A stretch of DNA of 64,000 nucleotides from Enchytraeus crypticus (GCA_905160935.1 CAJHZI010000484.1:1-64000); one strand, 5' to 3'. Shown: positions 37,340-48,483, counted from the stretch's first letter. Numbers and translations: made by a program. Notes: generated by a model from the letters alone, not told the origin.

Positions 37340-37700
37340 TCTATTCCTGCCACAATACTCTACAGTTAGAGACGGCCTGACTGAGTGTCGAACTAGTGAT
37401 CTATTGCTTGTCAGGCAAGTGTGCTATCGACTCGGACAAGCGAGTTAACGTATCGTAGTTCTGCAAGCATAGCGATGCTTCTAAACTCTACATCGAAATT
37501 GCTGAAAATGGTAAAATTTTTCAATTAAACTTCAGAATCAAATTTCTGATAATTATTTTAAAAGTTAATGTGTTTGGCGACGATTCGGAACTCACCAGTT
37601 ACTTCGTTGATCGCAAGAACGCAAGAACGACCCTTAACCGGGCGAGCCTTGGTTTTAAACCATGCACATATTGATTATCAGACGATCTTTGCTGTGGAAA
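37340..37700 (-). other. tRNA-like SINE relics
   Basis: Around 37370-37445 (GGCCTGACTGAGTGTCGAAC, GTGTGCTATCGACTC) and 37635-37700 (GGTTTTAAACCATGCACATA), reverse-strand B-box-like patterns remain. The families are not assigned. Confidence 0.35.
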
Positions 37701-37737
37701 ATGTCCTCTTCTCATCGGCCAACTAGTGTTATGGCAT

Positions 37738-38004
37738 AACGGCACACCGGGTAAGGAAGCACAGATGCTTGTTTAAGACCCATTTCTTCCTTCCTCTCCA
37801 TGGTTATTAGTAATCTTTGCCTTTTGATGGCGCATCAATTGCAGCTGGCGCGGATTTAAGAATAACCTTCCAGCGCCCTGGGATTTTTCCTGTCAACACT
37901 CGGTCTTTCAATGTGGTCACCTATAAAGCACTAACCGAGACCGATGTAGCTTAACTTCGATTATTAATGATCAACTAAACCAAGTGCGCTAAACTCCGCT
38001 GTCG
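37738..38004 (-). mobile_element. 5S rRNA-derived SINE, copy 2
   Basis: The reverse strand keeps the 5S-like part TCGAAGTTAAGCTACATCGG, TCTCGGTTAGTGCTTTATAG and GTGACCACATTGAAAGACCG, then GAGTGTTG. The same non-5S body follows as at 6161-6448 (GCGCCAGCTGCAATTGATGC, CTAATAACCATGGAGAGG) through to the end (CCCGGTGTGCCGTT). Confidence 0.85.
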
Positions 38005-38109
38005 GCGTTTATCAGTAGTGACTAGCTACCGTTGTGCTTGTAGGCTTCGCGGTTGAAAGCGACGTTGGGTAATATTTGGAGAAGAATTATTGGAAGACTT
38101 CATACGTGA

Positions 38110-38571
38110 TAAATGCCTTTCATGGTAGACACAATTGCTCATTTTTTCTTTTGACACATTTCTCATAAATACTGGTCAATATTTTATCCTTCCAGTGGGC
38201 CGTTCTAAATCCTTTTCTCCCGGTTAAATCCTGGAGCACTTGGCAGCTTGGACAATTATCTTTTTGACAATATTTCAGTTTTCTCGTGCTGATTTTCACA
38301 AATAAGGTATGTTGTAAATTAGCTGATAAAGTATTGTTCGTATTCTTCCGTATTTTGGGTGCAACAGTGTTTTTTGAATAATTTTCTTTTTAACAGCATA
38401 ATTCTGGTTGCTTAATGTGATGTAATGCCCCTTTGGGTTTATATTTTTGCCACGATTGGGCTTAGGTTCTACTAGAATTTCCATATCAATATTATTTAAA
38501 TCATCATTATTATATTGCCTTGAATCCCAGTTTAACTTTACATAATCGGCGTTAGACACCCCTAGAAACAC
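38110..38571 (-). pseudogene. Unrecognised broken reading frame
   Basis: A 91-codon minus-strand frame (38296-38571; includes VEPKPNRGKNINPKGHYITL) is continued after one frameshift near 38300 by KYCQKDNCPSCQ and GFRTAHWKDKILTSIYEKC, down to a stop near 38110. The CxxxxCxxC motif and the continuity suggest a decayed gene or transposon ORF. No family was recognised. Confidence 0.4.
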
Positions 38572-38664
38572 GTACAGTCATCTGTTTGATTCTCTTCAAA
38601 TGCTGCAGCTCAACTTTAACTACTGAGCTGAATTTAATTAATTAATTATTAACATTATGCATTA

Positions 38665-38897
38665 TATCATTATCTTCCCTTAAATCCCAGTGTAACCAGA
38701 GTCGGGATACGAATAGACTTCACTTCTGAAGTTTATCCATTCGTTTAAGTTTTGTGGCAATTACTGGAGCCTAGGCGCTTACCAACCGAATGCCCTTTCT
38801 GACGTTGGTATGAATCTTAGTGCGTTAGTCGCCTTCTACTACACGTGCAGTCACCGGTTGGTCAAATTCTTCAAACGACCCGGACACAACACAGGGA
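38665..38897 (-). mobile_element. HB element, full length
   Basis: From the left, reversed: TTATCTTCCCTTAAATCCCA and GTGTAACCAGAGTCGGGATA (tail), CCATTCGTTTAAGTTTTGTG, GAATGCCCTTTCTGACGTTG, then the head ACACGTGCAGTCACCGGTTG and ACCCGGACACAACACAGG. A second tail scrap lies at 38505-38535. Confidence 0.87.
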
Positions 38898-39351
38898 ATT
38901 AACATTATGTATTTATTAATTAAAGTAATTAATGATCGCATAACAAGAGCAATACCATTTTGCGTTGCTGTTCTTGATGAAAACTCATAATTTACTGTTT
39001 ATTTGAAATGATAATTTCCATGAGAAGAGTCGTTAAAGATCTTCCGGACTACTTTACAAATCTCGAAGTACCGCCAGTTTCTTTTGTTAGTTTCTCAACT
39101 ACTGGCAGTGTTCTTCAGTACAAAGCCAATCTATCCTATCTGACAAGCCGATATTACATTCAACCAGCTTTACATGCAACTTAAATCTCAAATCTTTGAC
39201 CAATCAATCATTTAGAGGGGTTGCAATCATTCAACTACTTGAAGAGAAATTGAAAGTATCATTGAACATCATCAAGTGATCGAAGTTAATTGGTTTGACC
39301 GCTTATGAAAAGAGATAGAAGCTTTTGACGTTCATTGATCCGGTCATCCAG
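38898..39351. other. Non-coding stretch
   Basis: Nothing was recognised. Confidence 0.4.
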
Positions 39352-39627
39352 CATCATCATCATCTTCCCTTGAATCCTAGTTTAACGAGGGACGGGATAC
39401 GAATAGACTGTCTCAAATCCTCTCTATCCCACATCATATCATCAGCCAATCCCCTATATGAGACTTTTCCATTCGTTTAAATTTTGGTATAAATTTATGG
39501 AGCCTAGGTGCTCACCTACTGAATGCCCTTTCTGACGTTGGTATGGATCTTAGTGCTTTAGTCGCCTTCTACGACACGTGCAGACACCGGCTGGTCAATT
39601 CTCAATCAACCCGGACACAACACGGGG
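39352..39627 (-). mobile_element. HB element that includes LINE B coding sequence
   Basis: It has the H head, body and LINE B tail as at 38665-38897. Between body and tail are about 60-80 extra bp (reverse: GGGGATTGGCTGATGATATG, ATAGAGAGGATTTGAGACAG) that match the last codons of the LINE B ORF at 34910-34960. This ties HB directly to LINE B. Confidence 0.87.
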
Positions 39628-40044
39628 GAAAACCGGTCATCTAGCATTCTTCAAATTAGCTACAGCTGCACGTTGGATGTCAAAGAAATGCCCTTTGACG
39701 ACTCATTTAAATGCTGAGTTCATCTTGACTAAGCTGACGTTCCTAGGTAAACCGATAGCAGCTTGCATGACGGTTGCAGTTTTGATTGATGCGGTGTTTT
39801 GATAGCCACCAAATCCATTGATATTATATTAAGCCTAGAGACATCGTGCCGCCATACAAAGAGTATAAGATGGCCGTCTTGATAATGTTTTCTATTACCG
39901 TCTTGTTAATGTAAGCTCTCCAGAAGCCGTTATTTCTAAGCCGATTCGATGTAACTATTTAAAAATATATGACATAATCATCATCGCCATCTAATAATAA
40001 TAATAACAATAATAATGACTCGCACAGTAATAATGATAATAGTT

Positions 40045-40076
<32 letters not shown>

Positions 40077-40095
40077 CTTATTAATATTACTAATA
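39628..40095. other. Non-coding stretch with (AAT)n
   Basis: AATAATAAT runs occur at 39990-40020 and 40045-40075. The rest is unrecognised. Confidence 0.5.
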
Positions 40096-40096
40096 A

Positions 40097-40909
40097 CAAC
40101 TAGAGAGCCACCGTCGACGATGACAATACCATGCGTGGAAAATGCAAAATAATGCTGAAGAAAATTGAGTTAAAGAAAATTAGTCCTTTCTCAAAGTAAC
40201 TAGTCTTTGTAATATGATTAATCCAATCGCCATTGCTCGTTAGTTTCAAACCAGATAAGATTGGAATCTTGGACTTGCCGTTTACCGGAACATTAGAAGG
40301 AGAGAGAGAGAGCGAGAGAGAGAGAGTGAGAGAGAAGAAAAAGAGAGAAAGAGAGTGAGAAATACTTGACATTATGATCAGCAATCTGTTCGGCTTAATA
40401 AAAAAACTTTTCTGATCCCTTCCCGCTAATCCATCGCGCAGGTGTTCTGTGCTGATCAATACTACTCATTCATGTGGACAAAATGGCTTCATATTGAAAT
40501 CACTTTTCAATTAATATAGAGCGGTGTGACGGTAAACACTTCAGGATTTTATGCACTTGTATCTTTACGTAGCAATGATTCTGTTTTATAGTTTTAGCAA
40601 TAATTGTTTTCTATCGATAATTAATGTGACAAATTTATTTGACCGATGTGAAAAATCATTATCTTACTGTAATTAAAATGAGGTTTCGGAAATTGTCACC
40701 AAGACGCATTGATCAGGTGATTGATTGATTGATCGTTTGATACAAAAGAACAAATTGACACATTGATACTTTTTTTAGGAAAAGCGATTAGTGCAGCAAC
40801 AACAACAACAGCGACAATAACAGTTAGAGTGCTACTGTCGCCAAAGCAAAGTTCAAATTAATCGAATTCCTTTCTGGACTTGTTGAAAGCTCTGAGATCC
40901 TAGTCAACT
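40097..40909. other. Non-coding stretch with LINE D scraps and a (GA)n tract
   Basis: AACTAGAGAGCCACCGTCGA (40097) and AACAGTTAGAGTGCTACTGT (40817) are LINE D 3' ends. (GA)n lies at 40300-40360, GATTGATTGATT at 40720 and AACAACAAC at 40798. Confidence 0.5.
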
Positions 40910-41046
40910 GGCTGGAGCCAGTGGTGAAGTCGGTAAGACACTCGACTGCGGATCAGTAATGTGCGGGGTTCAAATCCTGGGCTCGCCCGTCACTGACATC
41001 GCTTTAGAATGAGGAAACTGACGTTAACCTTAGCTTTACCAGCTAT
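40910..41046 (+). mobile_element. T1 SINE, full length
   Basis: GGCTGGAGCCAGTGGTGAAG, GCGGGGTTCAAATCCTGGGC and GAGGAAACTGACGTTAACCT, ending ACCAGCTATT. It is among the best-preserved copies. Confidence 0.95.
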
Positions 41047-41128
41047 TGACATCAGAAAGGGGATTCGGTTGATCGGCGACTGGGCCACAAGGCTTGCTAT
41101 AAAATTGTGTAAAACTAAAGGAAAAGTG

Positions 41129-41327
41129 ATGGTCTATTCGTATCCTAACTCTAAATAAACCGCAATTCAAGGGAAGATGACGATCATGATCATGATGATG
41201 ATGCTGATGTGATGATGATGAAGATGATTACGATGATGATGATAACGATGATGATGTTGATGATGATGATGATGATGGTGATGATGTTGATGACTACGAC
41301 GACGACGACGATGATGATGATGCTGTT
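41129..41327 (+). mobile_element. LINE B-type 3' tail with long (GAT)n/(GAC)n array
   Basis: ATGGTCTATTCGTATCCTAA and CAATTCAAGGGAAGATGACG, then about 160 bp of GATGATG with GACGACGAC. Confidence 0.78.
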
Positions 41328-41426
41328 TTGACTTTTTACTTTTACAAATGGTATCCTCGGTAGGATCATTTTAACTAGGTTAAAATAAACTAATTAGATT
41401 TCTTAAAGTGTACACATAAAGTACAT

Positions 41427-41592
41427 AAACAAATAACAGTATAGCTCCATCGAACGACCAGCCCGATCAAGTGTTATTACATTTTTTTGTATTGTGGAGG
41501 TATAGTAGGCCTACTATACTCCTCAATACAAACAAATCTAATAACACTTGATCGGGCTGGTCGTTCGATGGAGCTATACTGTTATTTGTTTG
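41427..41592. repeat. Near-perfect 166-bp palindrome
   Basis: Two 83-bp arms meet at 41509/41510 in AGTAGG|CCTACT with no spacer. TATAGCTCCATCGAACGACC and CGATCAAGTGTTATTA on the left recur exactly as their reverse complement on the right. Only about four differences lie near the centre. No clear target duplication flanks it. Confidence 0.95.
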
Positions 41593-42026
41593 TTGGGCGC
41601 TCGCAGCTAATTTACATTCGAGATATTATCTGAGAGCCCGTGCAATTTAGCTCAGCCCCGAACGTGACCATGTCCAGTTTTGATGACGCCTTGTGGGGGG
41701 GGGGGTCGTGGGGGGCTAGTGAATACAGGAACTCAGGGGTGATTTCAGTTTTGCACATGTTGAAAATACGGACGTCGTTATCCATCTACTCGTATAACGT
41801 TAAAGATGGGATTGTGAACTGTATTTCGTCCACAATGTTGCATGTTCAAAATTGTTTTTGCAGTCTGTAGTCCACTTTTTGCACATCTGAGCTGAACGAT
41901 GAATGATAAAGTTAATTTTCGAATTTTACTTCTTAATTTTCTAGAATTTAATTTTTAATTCTTAATTCTCTCTTTGTTTGGTCGATAACTAGTTTTCATG
42001 TCAATAGGATTTAAGTAAATAGTTAT
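41593..42026. other. Non-coding stretch with G runs
   Basis: An uninterrupted G run at 41694-41705 and another at 41711-41716 could form a G-quadruplex with neighbours. Nothing else was recognised. Confidence 0.4.
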
Positions 42027-42161
42027 TAAAAGCTGGTAAAGCTAGAGTTAACATCAGTATCCTCACTCGATAGAGATATCAGTGACTGGTGAGCCCAAGA
42101 TTTGAACCCCGCAAATACTGATCCGCGGTTGAATATCTTACCGACATCGTCACTACTCCAG
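42027..42161 (-). mobile_element. T1 SINE
   Basis: Reverse: TTTGCGGGGTTCAAATCTTG and AACTCTAGCTTTACCAGCTT. The head is slightly shortened (CTGGAGTAGTGACGATG). Confidence 0.9.
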
Positions 42162-42360
42162 AAAGATGCAGAATTATGGAATAACTGAAGTTCTCTTCTA
42201 TATTACTTTCTCTGTTTCATTGTAGTCTCTTGGAATTATCTCCAACTTCAGTCTGTTCTTTCTTATAGAATTTCCGAAAATATTTTAAGATCATATTTTT
42301 CCTTCGCCATGTCCGAGCCAATCCAGAATAGAACAAAAAATAACTCCGACGATTTGGTGA

Positions 42361-42499
42361 AAAAGCTGGTAAAGCTAAGGTTAACGTCAGTTTCCTCACT
42401 CGCAAGCGATGTCAGTGACGGGCGAGCTCAGGATTTGAACCCCGCACATACTGATCCGCGGTTGAGTCGAAGTCGAACCGACTTCGCCACTGGCTCCAG
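42361..42499 (-). mobile_element. T1 SINE with a small insertion in the head
   Basis: Reverse: CTGGAGCCAGTGGCGAAGTC and GTGCGGGGTTCAAATCCTGA. An extra GACTTC-type duplication is present near 42465-42485. Confidence 0.92.
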
Positions 42500-42920
42500 T
42501 TAAAGTGCGAAAGAGGCGACTAAACAGGTGCTTATGAAGTCAATGGAAATTTCAGAAGAGCAGGATAAAAAGTTTTACTCCATGCGAAGAACAGTAATCT
42601 GGGGTTTTAATATAAAGTCATAACCACTGTTGCTTAGATCAATTTCCTCACCAACTTTTCTTCGGCGTAACAGAAAGAATCGAGTAGGAGTATGACCTTG
42701 AACTATCCATATATCAGAGACATGGAGAGCCTACTGGAGGGATTTCACTGATTTTCGCAGGTATTAGAGTAGAGGAGTAAATCAGAGTTTTATGTTTGGG
42801 ATTGATGGAACTGTACACACAGTATTGCGGGATGTATTCAACAACAGGCGAGGCTGGATTTCTTGAATACGTCGTCCATTCGTCTATTGTAGCAACTGTA
42901 TTGACAAACTACGCTCTATT
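42500..42920. other. Non-coding stretch
   Basis: Nothing was recognised. Confidence 0.4.
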
Positions 42921-42924
42921 TAGA

Positions 42925-43015
42925 GCGTAGAGTCCGAAAATCGACCGCCCGATTCCCGATGGGATTTGAACCCGCACCGCTTCCATCATTCCACGATAGC
43001 GTCAGTGTATCCGTG
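42925..43015 (-). mobile_element. tRNA-like SINE relic
   Basis: Reverse: GTGCGGGTTCAAATCCCATC holds an intact B box. A possible A-box region (TGACGCTATCGTGGAATG) lies at the usual distance. The family is not assigned. Confidence 0.45.
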
Positions 43016-43059
43016 TTTTTCCAGGCTGAGATATCGATACATACAGTATATAGGAGCCA

Positions 43060-43235
43060 GTGTGCGTATGTGTGTGCATGTGTGTGCGCGCGTGTGTGTG
43101 CGTGCGTGTGTATGTGTGCGTGCGTGTTTGCATGTATGGAAGTATGTGTGTGCGTGTGTGCATGCGTAGAAGTGTGTATGTGTGATGTGTGTATGCGTCT
43201 GTTTGCATGTGTGTTTGTGCTGCGCGTGTGTGAGT
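43060..43235. repeat. (TG)n-rich tract
   Basis: TGTGTGTGCG and GTGTGCATGCG alternate for about 175 bp. The long frames on both strands are artefacts. Purine/pyrimidine alternation could favour Z-DNA. Confidence 0.93.
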
Positions 43236-44157
43236 GCAAAGACTGGGTTCGTATGCTTTTGTGTGTTTATGTTAAATATATCTACTAAAGTAATTTAATA
43301 TCATTTCGTTCTTAAATTCAGCTTAATTTAACCTGCATTTCTATCCCATCATTAAGCTTACAGAACTTTGGTGTGGATTGTCACCGGAGAAAATGCTAAA
43401 CAATTTAGGCGCCCTTGTTTGTCTTTTATTATATTTGTATTGATATATTTTGCGTTTTTAATAATTCTGTTAATGTTTCTTCAGCTGAGACAATTATAGA
43501 ACGGATAATTCTAAATAGTAATTGTGATCAAGACGGGGGAAAATATTTTCAATTGAGAATAAATAGCTATGTTTTTCTATAGAAAGCTTAGTATAATAGT
43601 ATTGTAAACAAAATTTAAGATGATCCGCTCTGAATATGTATAACTAGGACAAAATGTAACGTTAAGCCCATTACAACATTCATCTCTGAATGCAGCAGTT
43701 TTATTACTAATAACTCTTCTATTAAAAGCGTACATAAAACCAGCAAAACTACAGTATATATAGGCCTAGATATCTCTCTATTCAGTTGCCCCTTTTATTT
43801 TGACTCCCTTACGATCAACATCACTTGATTCCCAATTTTTCCACCATAATTAGCTGCACTTCTACATCATTCATCGTAAAAAATTATTTGTAAAATTAAT
43901 AAGAGACGAAAAATTTCATTTACTTTTGTGAAAATTATTTTAAAATACTTTAGTATTGTCTATTATCGTCTCATCTGGTCTTCTTCTTCTTCTTTGTTAT
44001 TTTTATTATTTTTTTTTAATCGCAGTTATATCCCTGCCTATTTTGTATGCTCAAATTCACCTTTTATCATTTTTCTTAATTTTCTTTAATTTCGCCATAG
44101 TTCACATTTAGTTTGTGTTTTCCTGTTGCATTTGCTGATTTATATGTTATGTATGTG
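43236..44157. other. AT-rich non-coding stretch
   Basis: Nothing was recognised. An acceptor-like TTTCTTCAG at 43478-43486 is followed by about 30 open codons but no donor. Confidence 0.4.
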
Positions 44158-44215
44158 AAATCTAGATGGTTAAATATCCCTTTACGGTGTTCTTATTAAA
44201 TTGAGTTGAATTGAT
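44158..44215 (+). mobile_element. LINE F 3' end
   Basis: GGTTAAATATCCCTTTACGG, TGTTCTTATTAAATTGAGTT and GAATTG match 36345-36405. Confidence 0.55.
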
Positions 44216-44355
44216 TCGTCTATTTCGATATAGATCTATTTCGGTTCAATTTCGTATATATCATTTGCCTTTAAAATCGTTTCATTTCGTAAAACACCTC
44301 TCGCTGAGTTCAGATATATGATTAATGATTTCAAAGCTAAAACCTTCTCGGCCTA

Positions 44356-44740
44356 TTTTTCTCTCGACGTGAACTTTCTATTCGCAGATGCTTCATTTAA
44401 CTAAATCAAAGTGTTTATGAGGCATCGTGAGGCCGTTTATCTCAAGCAAAACCTACCTACCTACCTATCTACCTACCTATTTTTCTCTCGACGTGAACTT
44501 TCTATTCTTAGTTGCTTCATTTAACTAAATCAGAGTGTTTATGGGGCATCGTGAGGCCGTTTATCTCACGCAAAACCTACCTACCTACCTACCTACCTAC
44601 CTACCTATTTTCTTTCGACGTGGACTTTCTATTTTGCAGATGCTTCATTTAACTAAATCAGAGTGTTTACGGGACAACATGAGGCCGCTTATCTCACGCC
44701 ACCTAGCGGTGTCTGGTGCCCCACTATCCGTCCCATGTAA
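44356..44740 (+). repeat. Three tandem copies of a unit of about 125 bp with exon-like edges
   Basis: Units begin at about 44356, 44480 and 44606. Each has TTTCTCTCGACGTGAACTTT, TTCATTTAACTAAATCA, GTGTTTATGRGGCATCGTGA and a CCTA run. The third copy has an acceptor-like CTATTTTGCAG (ends 44639), 97 open bases and a consensus donor CAT|GTAAGT at 44737. It could be a real exon or a chance match. Confidence 0.8.
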
Positions 44741-46534
44741 GTCATAATCCAGTGGCTAGATGTGGAAGATGGACTTTGAGATACGGTCAGCCAGGGAGTG
44801 ATAATTATAAAAAAGGTTAAGCATGCATGGCTGGATCAAGTTTAGTTTCTTTCCATTGGAACTTTCCATCGCATCTGATGCAGAAATATTCCTGTTGCTA
44901 CTGTATGATGTCTTACTCTCAGTTCACTTTCGAATAGCCAGCTTTAAATAAAATTTCTGCCTAATTTCTAAGAATGAAATTTTAAAATTAAAATATATAG
45001 AGATAAAATTTGTTAAAAATCCGGCTAAAGAGTAAAAATAAGTTTTTAGAGAGAGAGAAACTGCGATGAAAGTATTCTAGAGTTTGAATGAATTTTTATC
45101 AACTAAATCTTCAAAATTTCGTAGAGTTATATTAATATTTAATTCTTTTAAAAACATCTTCTTTTAACCCTTTATTTCTTTTGTTTCAATAGCACTATTT
45201 AATATGCTTAAAATGTTGAGAGAAAACTACGAATTGTTTTTGTTTAGCAATTCTAGGCAAATTTGACTTAATTTCGAAAACGTTGCCAAATCTTTTAACT
45301 TTTGTTTAGGTGTAGGCCTAGATGAAAATGATTTCGCGAACTTCATAGTTTACAAACTTTACCATTGAAATCTTAATATTTATCTTCAATTTAATGTTTA
45401 AATTATACTTAAATTTATTTTAAGCTTTTTGTCCTTACATTTACTTATTTTATTTGATTACTCTGTTATTTTATTTTAATTTACTTAGTTCAAACCATCG
45501 CTGTCAATCATGTCAAGATATTATGAAAACAACTTACAAATTTTTAATCATTGCGCGGTTCACGATAATTTATATCAGATTTAGATATATACAAGTAACA
45601 CATTAAATATATAATATACTTAAATTTAATTATATTTATATTATTTAAGAAAGGTGAACATAAAGAATATAAAACAAATTAAAATGTCATAAGGAATACA
45701 TCTTTTAGTAAACCCTTAGCAAATTATGGCTGTATTTCCAATAATATAAAATCAAGTAATCAATATTTCAAATTATTGTAACTAAAATCAATTGATCTCA
45801 ATCAATCATTCAATAAATAGTAAATATTTTCTCTTCTAACATTCTGTAACTTAATAATTATCTATTTAAATATATAATATACAGCACGATAAGCAATCAG
45901 TGGCATATGCTGCATTTAGTTAGTTCGTGCATTGCTCCTATAACATACGTTTATCCTCTGGTTTAACCCAGCAAGGAAATTATACAGTCAAGCAGTTCTC
46001 GAATGATAGAGTAGTGGCAGATATACATGTACGTTAAGGAAGAAGCACGTAATTAAGGTATCACACTATAGCGTATCATTAGAACATGCTCTTTTGTTTC
46101 AAGTAAAATAAGTCAGCTGTAGTACGTAATCTTCATGTAGATCTGTCTCGGTGTAAGGTCTTGTTGATATAAGTACTTGAAATTTATGGCAGTTACTGTA
46201 CTATTTAGCATCGTAATCCCGACATAAATATCCAGACATAACTATCAATGAAAATTTCATGTTAAGGGTAAAAACTTAAAACTTTATGAATCCAAGCAAA
46301 CGCTTCTCGGATTATATTTTCTTATAAAATTAAGCAAATTTGTAGCATTTTTAACGTAGGAGGTCAATTGTTATATTTTAGAGGCTATTTCTAACTGTCA
46401 TTTAACTGTCATTTGTCCATACTTGTTACTTCCACGTGAGCAACTTGATTTCTTTTTCAATTTTTTCAGTCGGTTTTGTTCGTTTTCATTTTTTCTTCTC
46501 AAATAACTCATAGAAACTCCAGTCGACTGTTAAG
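44741..46534. other. AT-rich non-coding stretch
   Basis: 1.8 kb with no recognised gene or repeat. Confidence 0.5.
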
Positions 46535-46681
46535 ATGTTCTCGCTGTTCCTACCTCAGCCTGAACGAGCGCATTTAAACCCGGATCGTAATGAGGGAAAC
46601 CTCAGGGAGGTATGGTTGGAACCCCCTGCAACACTCAATATTTACTTTGGTGGTAGACGTAAGATCATGTATTATAAATAA
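46535..46681 (+). other. Small unrecognised reading frame (48 codons)
   Basis: ATG to TAA reads MFSLFLPQPERAHLNPDRNE, then GNLREVWLEPPATLNIYFGG. It is unusually protein-like for this AT-rich stretch. No homology was recognised and no splice pair is evident. Confidence 0.3.
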
Positions 46682-46789
46682 ATTGTTTATTTACCCAATT
46701 CCATTCTAATCTAACAGCGTTTCCATTAATGTAGCCCTAATTCCGTTCAAATCGAACCATAACCATAATCTTTATGATCGTCATCTTTG

Positions 46790-46885
46790 TTGCCTGTTTG
46801 TGTGGAGTCTGCAAGAGACGTCCCTGACATTGCCTTATGGCGAGGAACCGGACATTAAATTCTTATTGATTGATTGATTTACCCT
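46790..46885 (+). mobile_element. T3-type SINE 3' end with ATTG tail
   Basis: AGAGACGTCCCTGACATTGC, GAGGAACCGGACATTAAATT and CTTATTGATTGATTGATTT. Confidence 0.82.
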
Positions 46886-47204
46886 ATCTCTACACTAAAT
46901 CTAAATTTAATCATAAACTTTGAAAAGCTAGAAATTGTTTAGAAATGTTAGCAAAAGTAGAGAAAAAATGTGTCCATGATCTACAGCTTGTACGCTGGTA
47001 AGAAAGGGCATATTTATCGTTTCTAAAAATTGATATTTACTATTCTAACTAACATATTCTATTCAACAGGCACTAATCAAATCGCTACCAATCCTATGAT
47101 ACCATGTGAGACTTTACTCTTCGACAAACTCATCCGAGAATTGATCCCAGGACTTCTGCGACAGATGTGTAAAATTTCACGTTACCTGACGGTCCACCCA
47201 CTGA

Positions 47205-47285
47205 GCTATTTAAACATTCTATGACGTCCCTAACATCATCGTTGTTTTATGAAACGGACGTTAAACCTTTATTATTATTATTCTA
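47205..47285 (+). mobile_element. T3 SINE 3' end with (ATT)n tail
   Basis: ATGACGTCCCTAACATCATC, GAAACGGACGTTAAACCTTT and ATTATTATTATT. Confidence 0.85.
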
Positions 47286-48483
47286 AAACAATTTTCAGTC
47301 TTGAAGCTCTTTCCCATCTGTCCCCCTCAAATATTGCAAGTTTCAACGGTTTTCGCTCCGGCATTGAATAAATGTAAATCAGATGAAAGTTGTTCAACGA
47401 AAGCAAAATGGCACGAAACGTTACCACGCAACGATTGGTCTGACGTTAAGTCAGTTGTCAGGAGACAGGATACCATGTGAGGCAACTGAATGCCATGAAT
47501 AACTTCTTCTTCATCCAAGTAAACAAAATATATCTATTATAAGTTATTTTCTAATCCCGTTGAAAATAGCTAAGCTTTTTCGAAGAACTGTTTATAATAT
47601 TTCACAACATTACTGAATTCATTCGAGTTCATAATCTAATCGTTCTTGTTGATTAGTAATGACTTATCGGTTGTTAGATTTTGTAGAGAGATGAATTAGT
47701 ATCACTGAACTAGTGGCTGTGTTTGTTCACGATTCTGCTTTAAATTAAATGCAGTTAATTTTTACTGATTTTCAATCTTTCATTCCCTCTTATATGTGCT
47801 TTATCTTCTTGAGTGATTAGCACCATCTTGCTACTACTAGCTTCATGCTCTCATTTCACATCATTATTGGACTAAATAAGGCATCATTCAATAAACATAT
47901 TAAAATGATCTTCAATAAATCAATAGACTGAAAATGAATCAAAGAAACTGAACATTAAATTAGCCTATGCTGTTTCAATTTTGTTGATTTAAAAACATTA
48001 AATCTTCCAGGACATTTACGATAAACATGAGTGTCTTCCAATCTCTTTAAATTACACAAAAATCTCGTCTAAAGATCCGGGGTGAGATTTGAACCTCAGC
48101 TCTTTAAAACGAGCTCGCTAATGACTTTGACGTAACGTCGTATCAAAATCTATCGATCGTTCTTCCGGGCTTTATCACTAGAAATCACTTTTCTCACAAA
48201 TCTTGAAGGTCACTCCCATATCGAGGTCCAAACACCCGGATTTCACCGGGTCCCTAAGGGTCCACTCCATCACGGCGCCTCCCTAATCCGTGAGTCCTCA
48301 AGAAGTCGTTGATCCCGTGACAAGCATCCTTATTCCGGTGGAAAATGTAGCCAAGACATTACGGAGCAAAACCGGCGCTAAAAAGTCTAGCCGCTTAGCT
48401 ATGAGTGAAACCAAATGCGCGATGCGATTAAAATGGTACAAATTTATTGTTGAAAAATGATTTTTTTGAATATTAGCTTCTAG
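47286..48483. other. Non-coding stretch with a tRNA-like relic
   Basis: 48078-48125, reverse, has GAGGTTCAAATCTCACCCCG, a B-box-like site. The rest is unrecognised. Confidence 0.45.

Noticed and set aside
40910..41046. T1 copies considered as functional tRNA genes
   Set aside because: The B box is good, but no cloverleaf with a 7-bp acceptor stem can be drawn, and the copies continue into a shared 3' domain, as SINEs do.
43487..43590. Possible exon 2 of the signal-peptide gene after TTTCTTCAG
   Set aside because: The phase fits, but the frame stops after about 35 codons with no plausible donor.
44640..44736. Third unit of the triplication as exon 2 of the signal-peptide gene
   Set aside because: Joining it directly to 36836 (phase 1) gives an early stop, so at least one missing exon would be needed.
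47030..47224. Possible exon after TTCAACAG at 47066
   Set aside because: Followed directly by a T3 SINE tail and no donor; most likely part of a retroelement.
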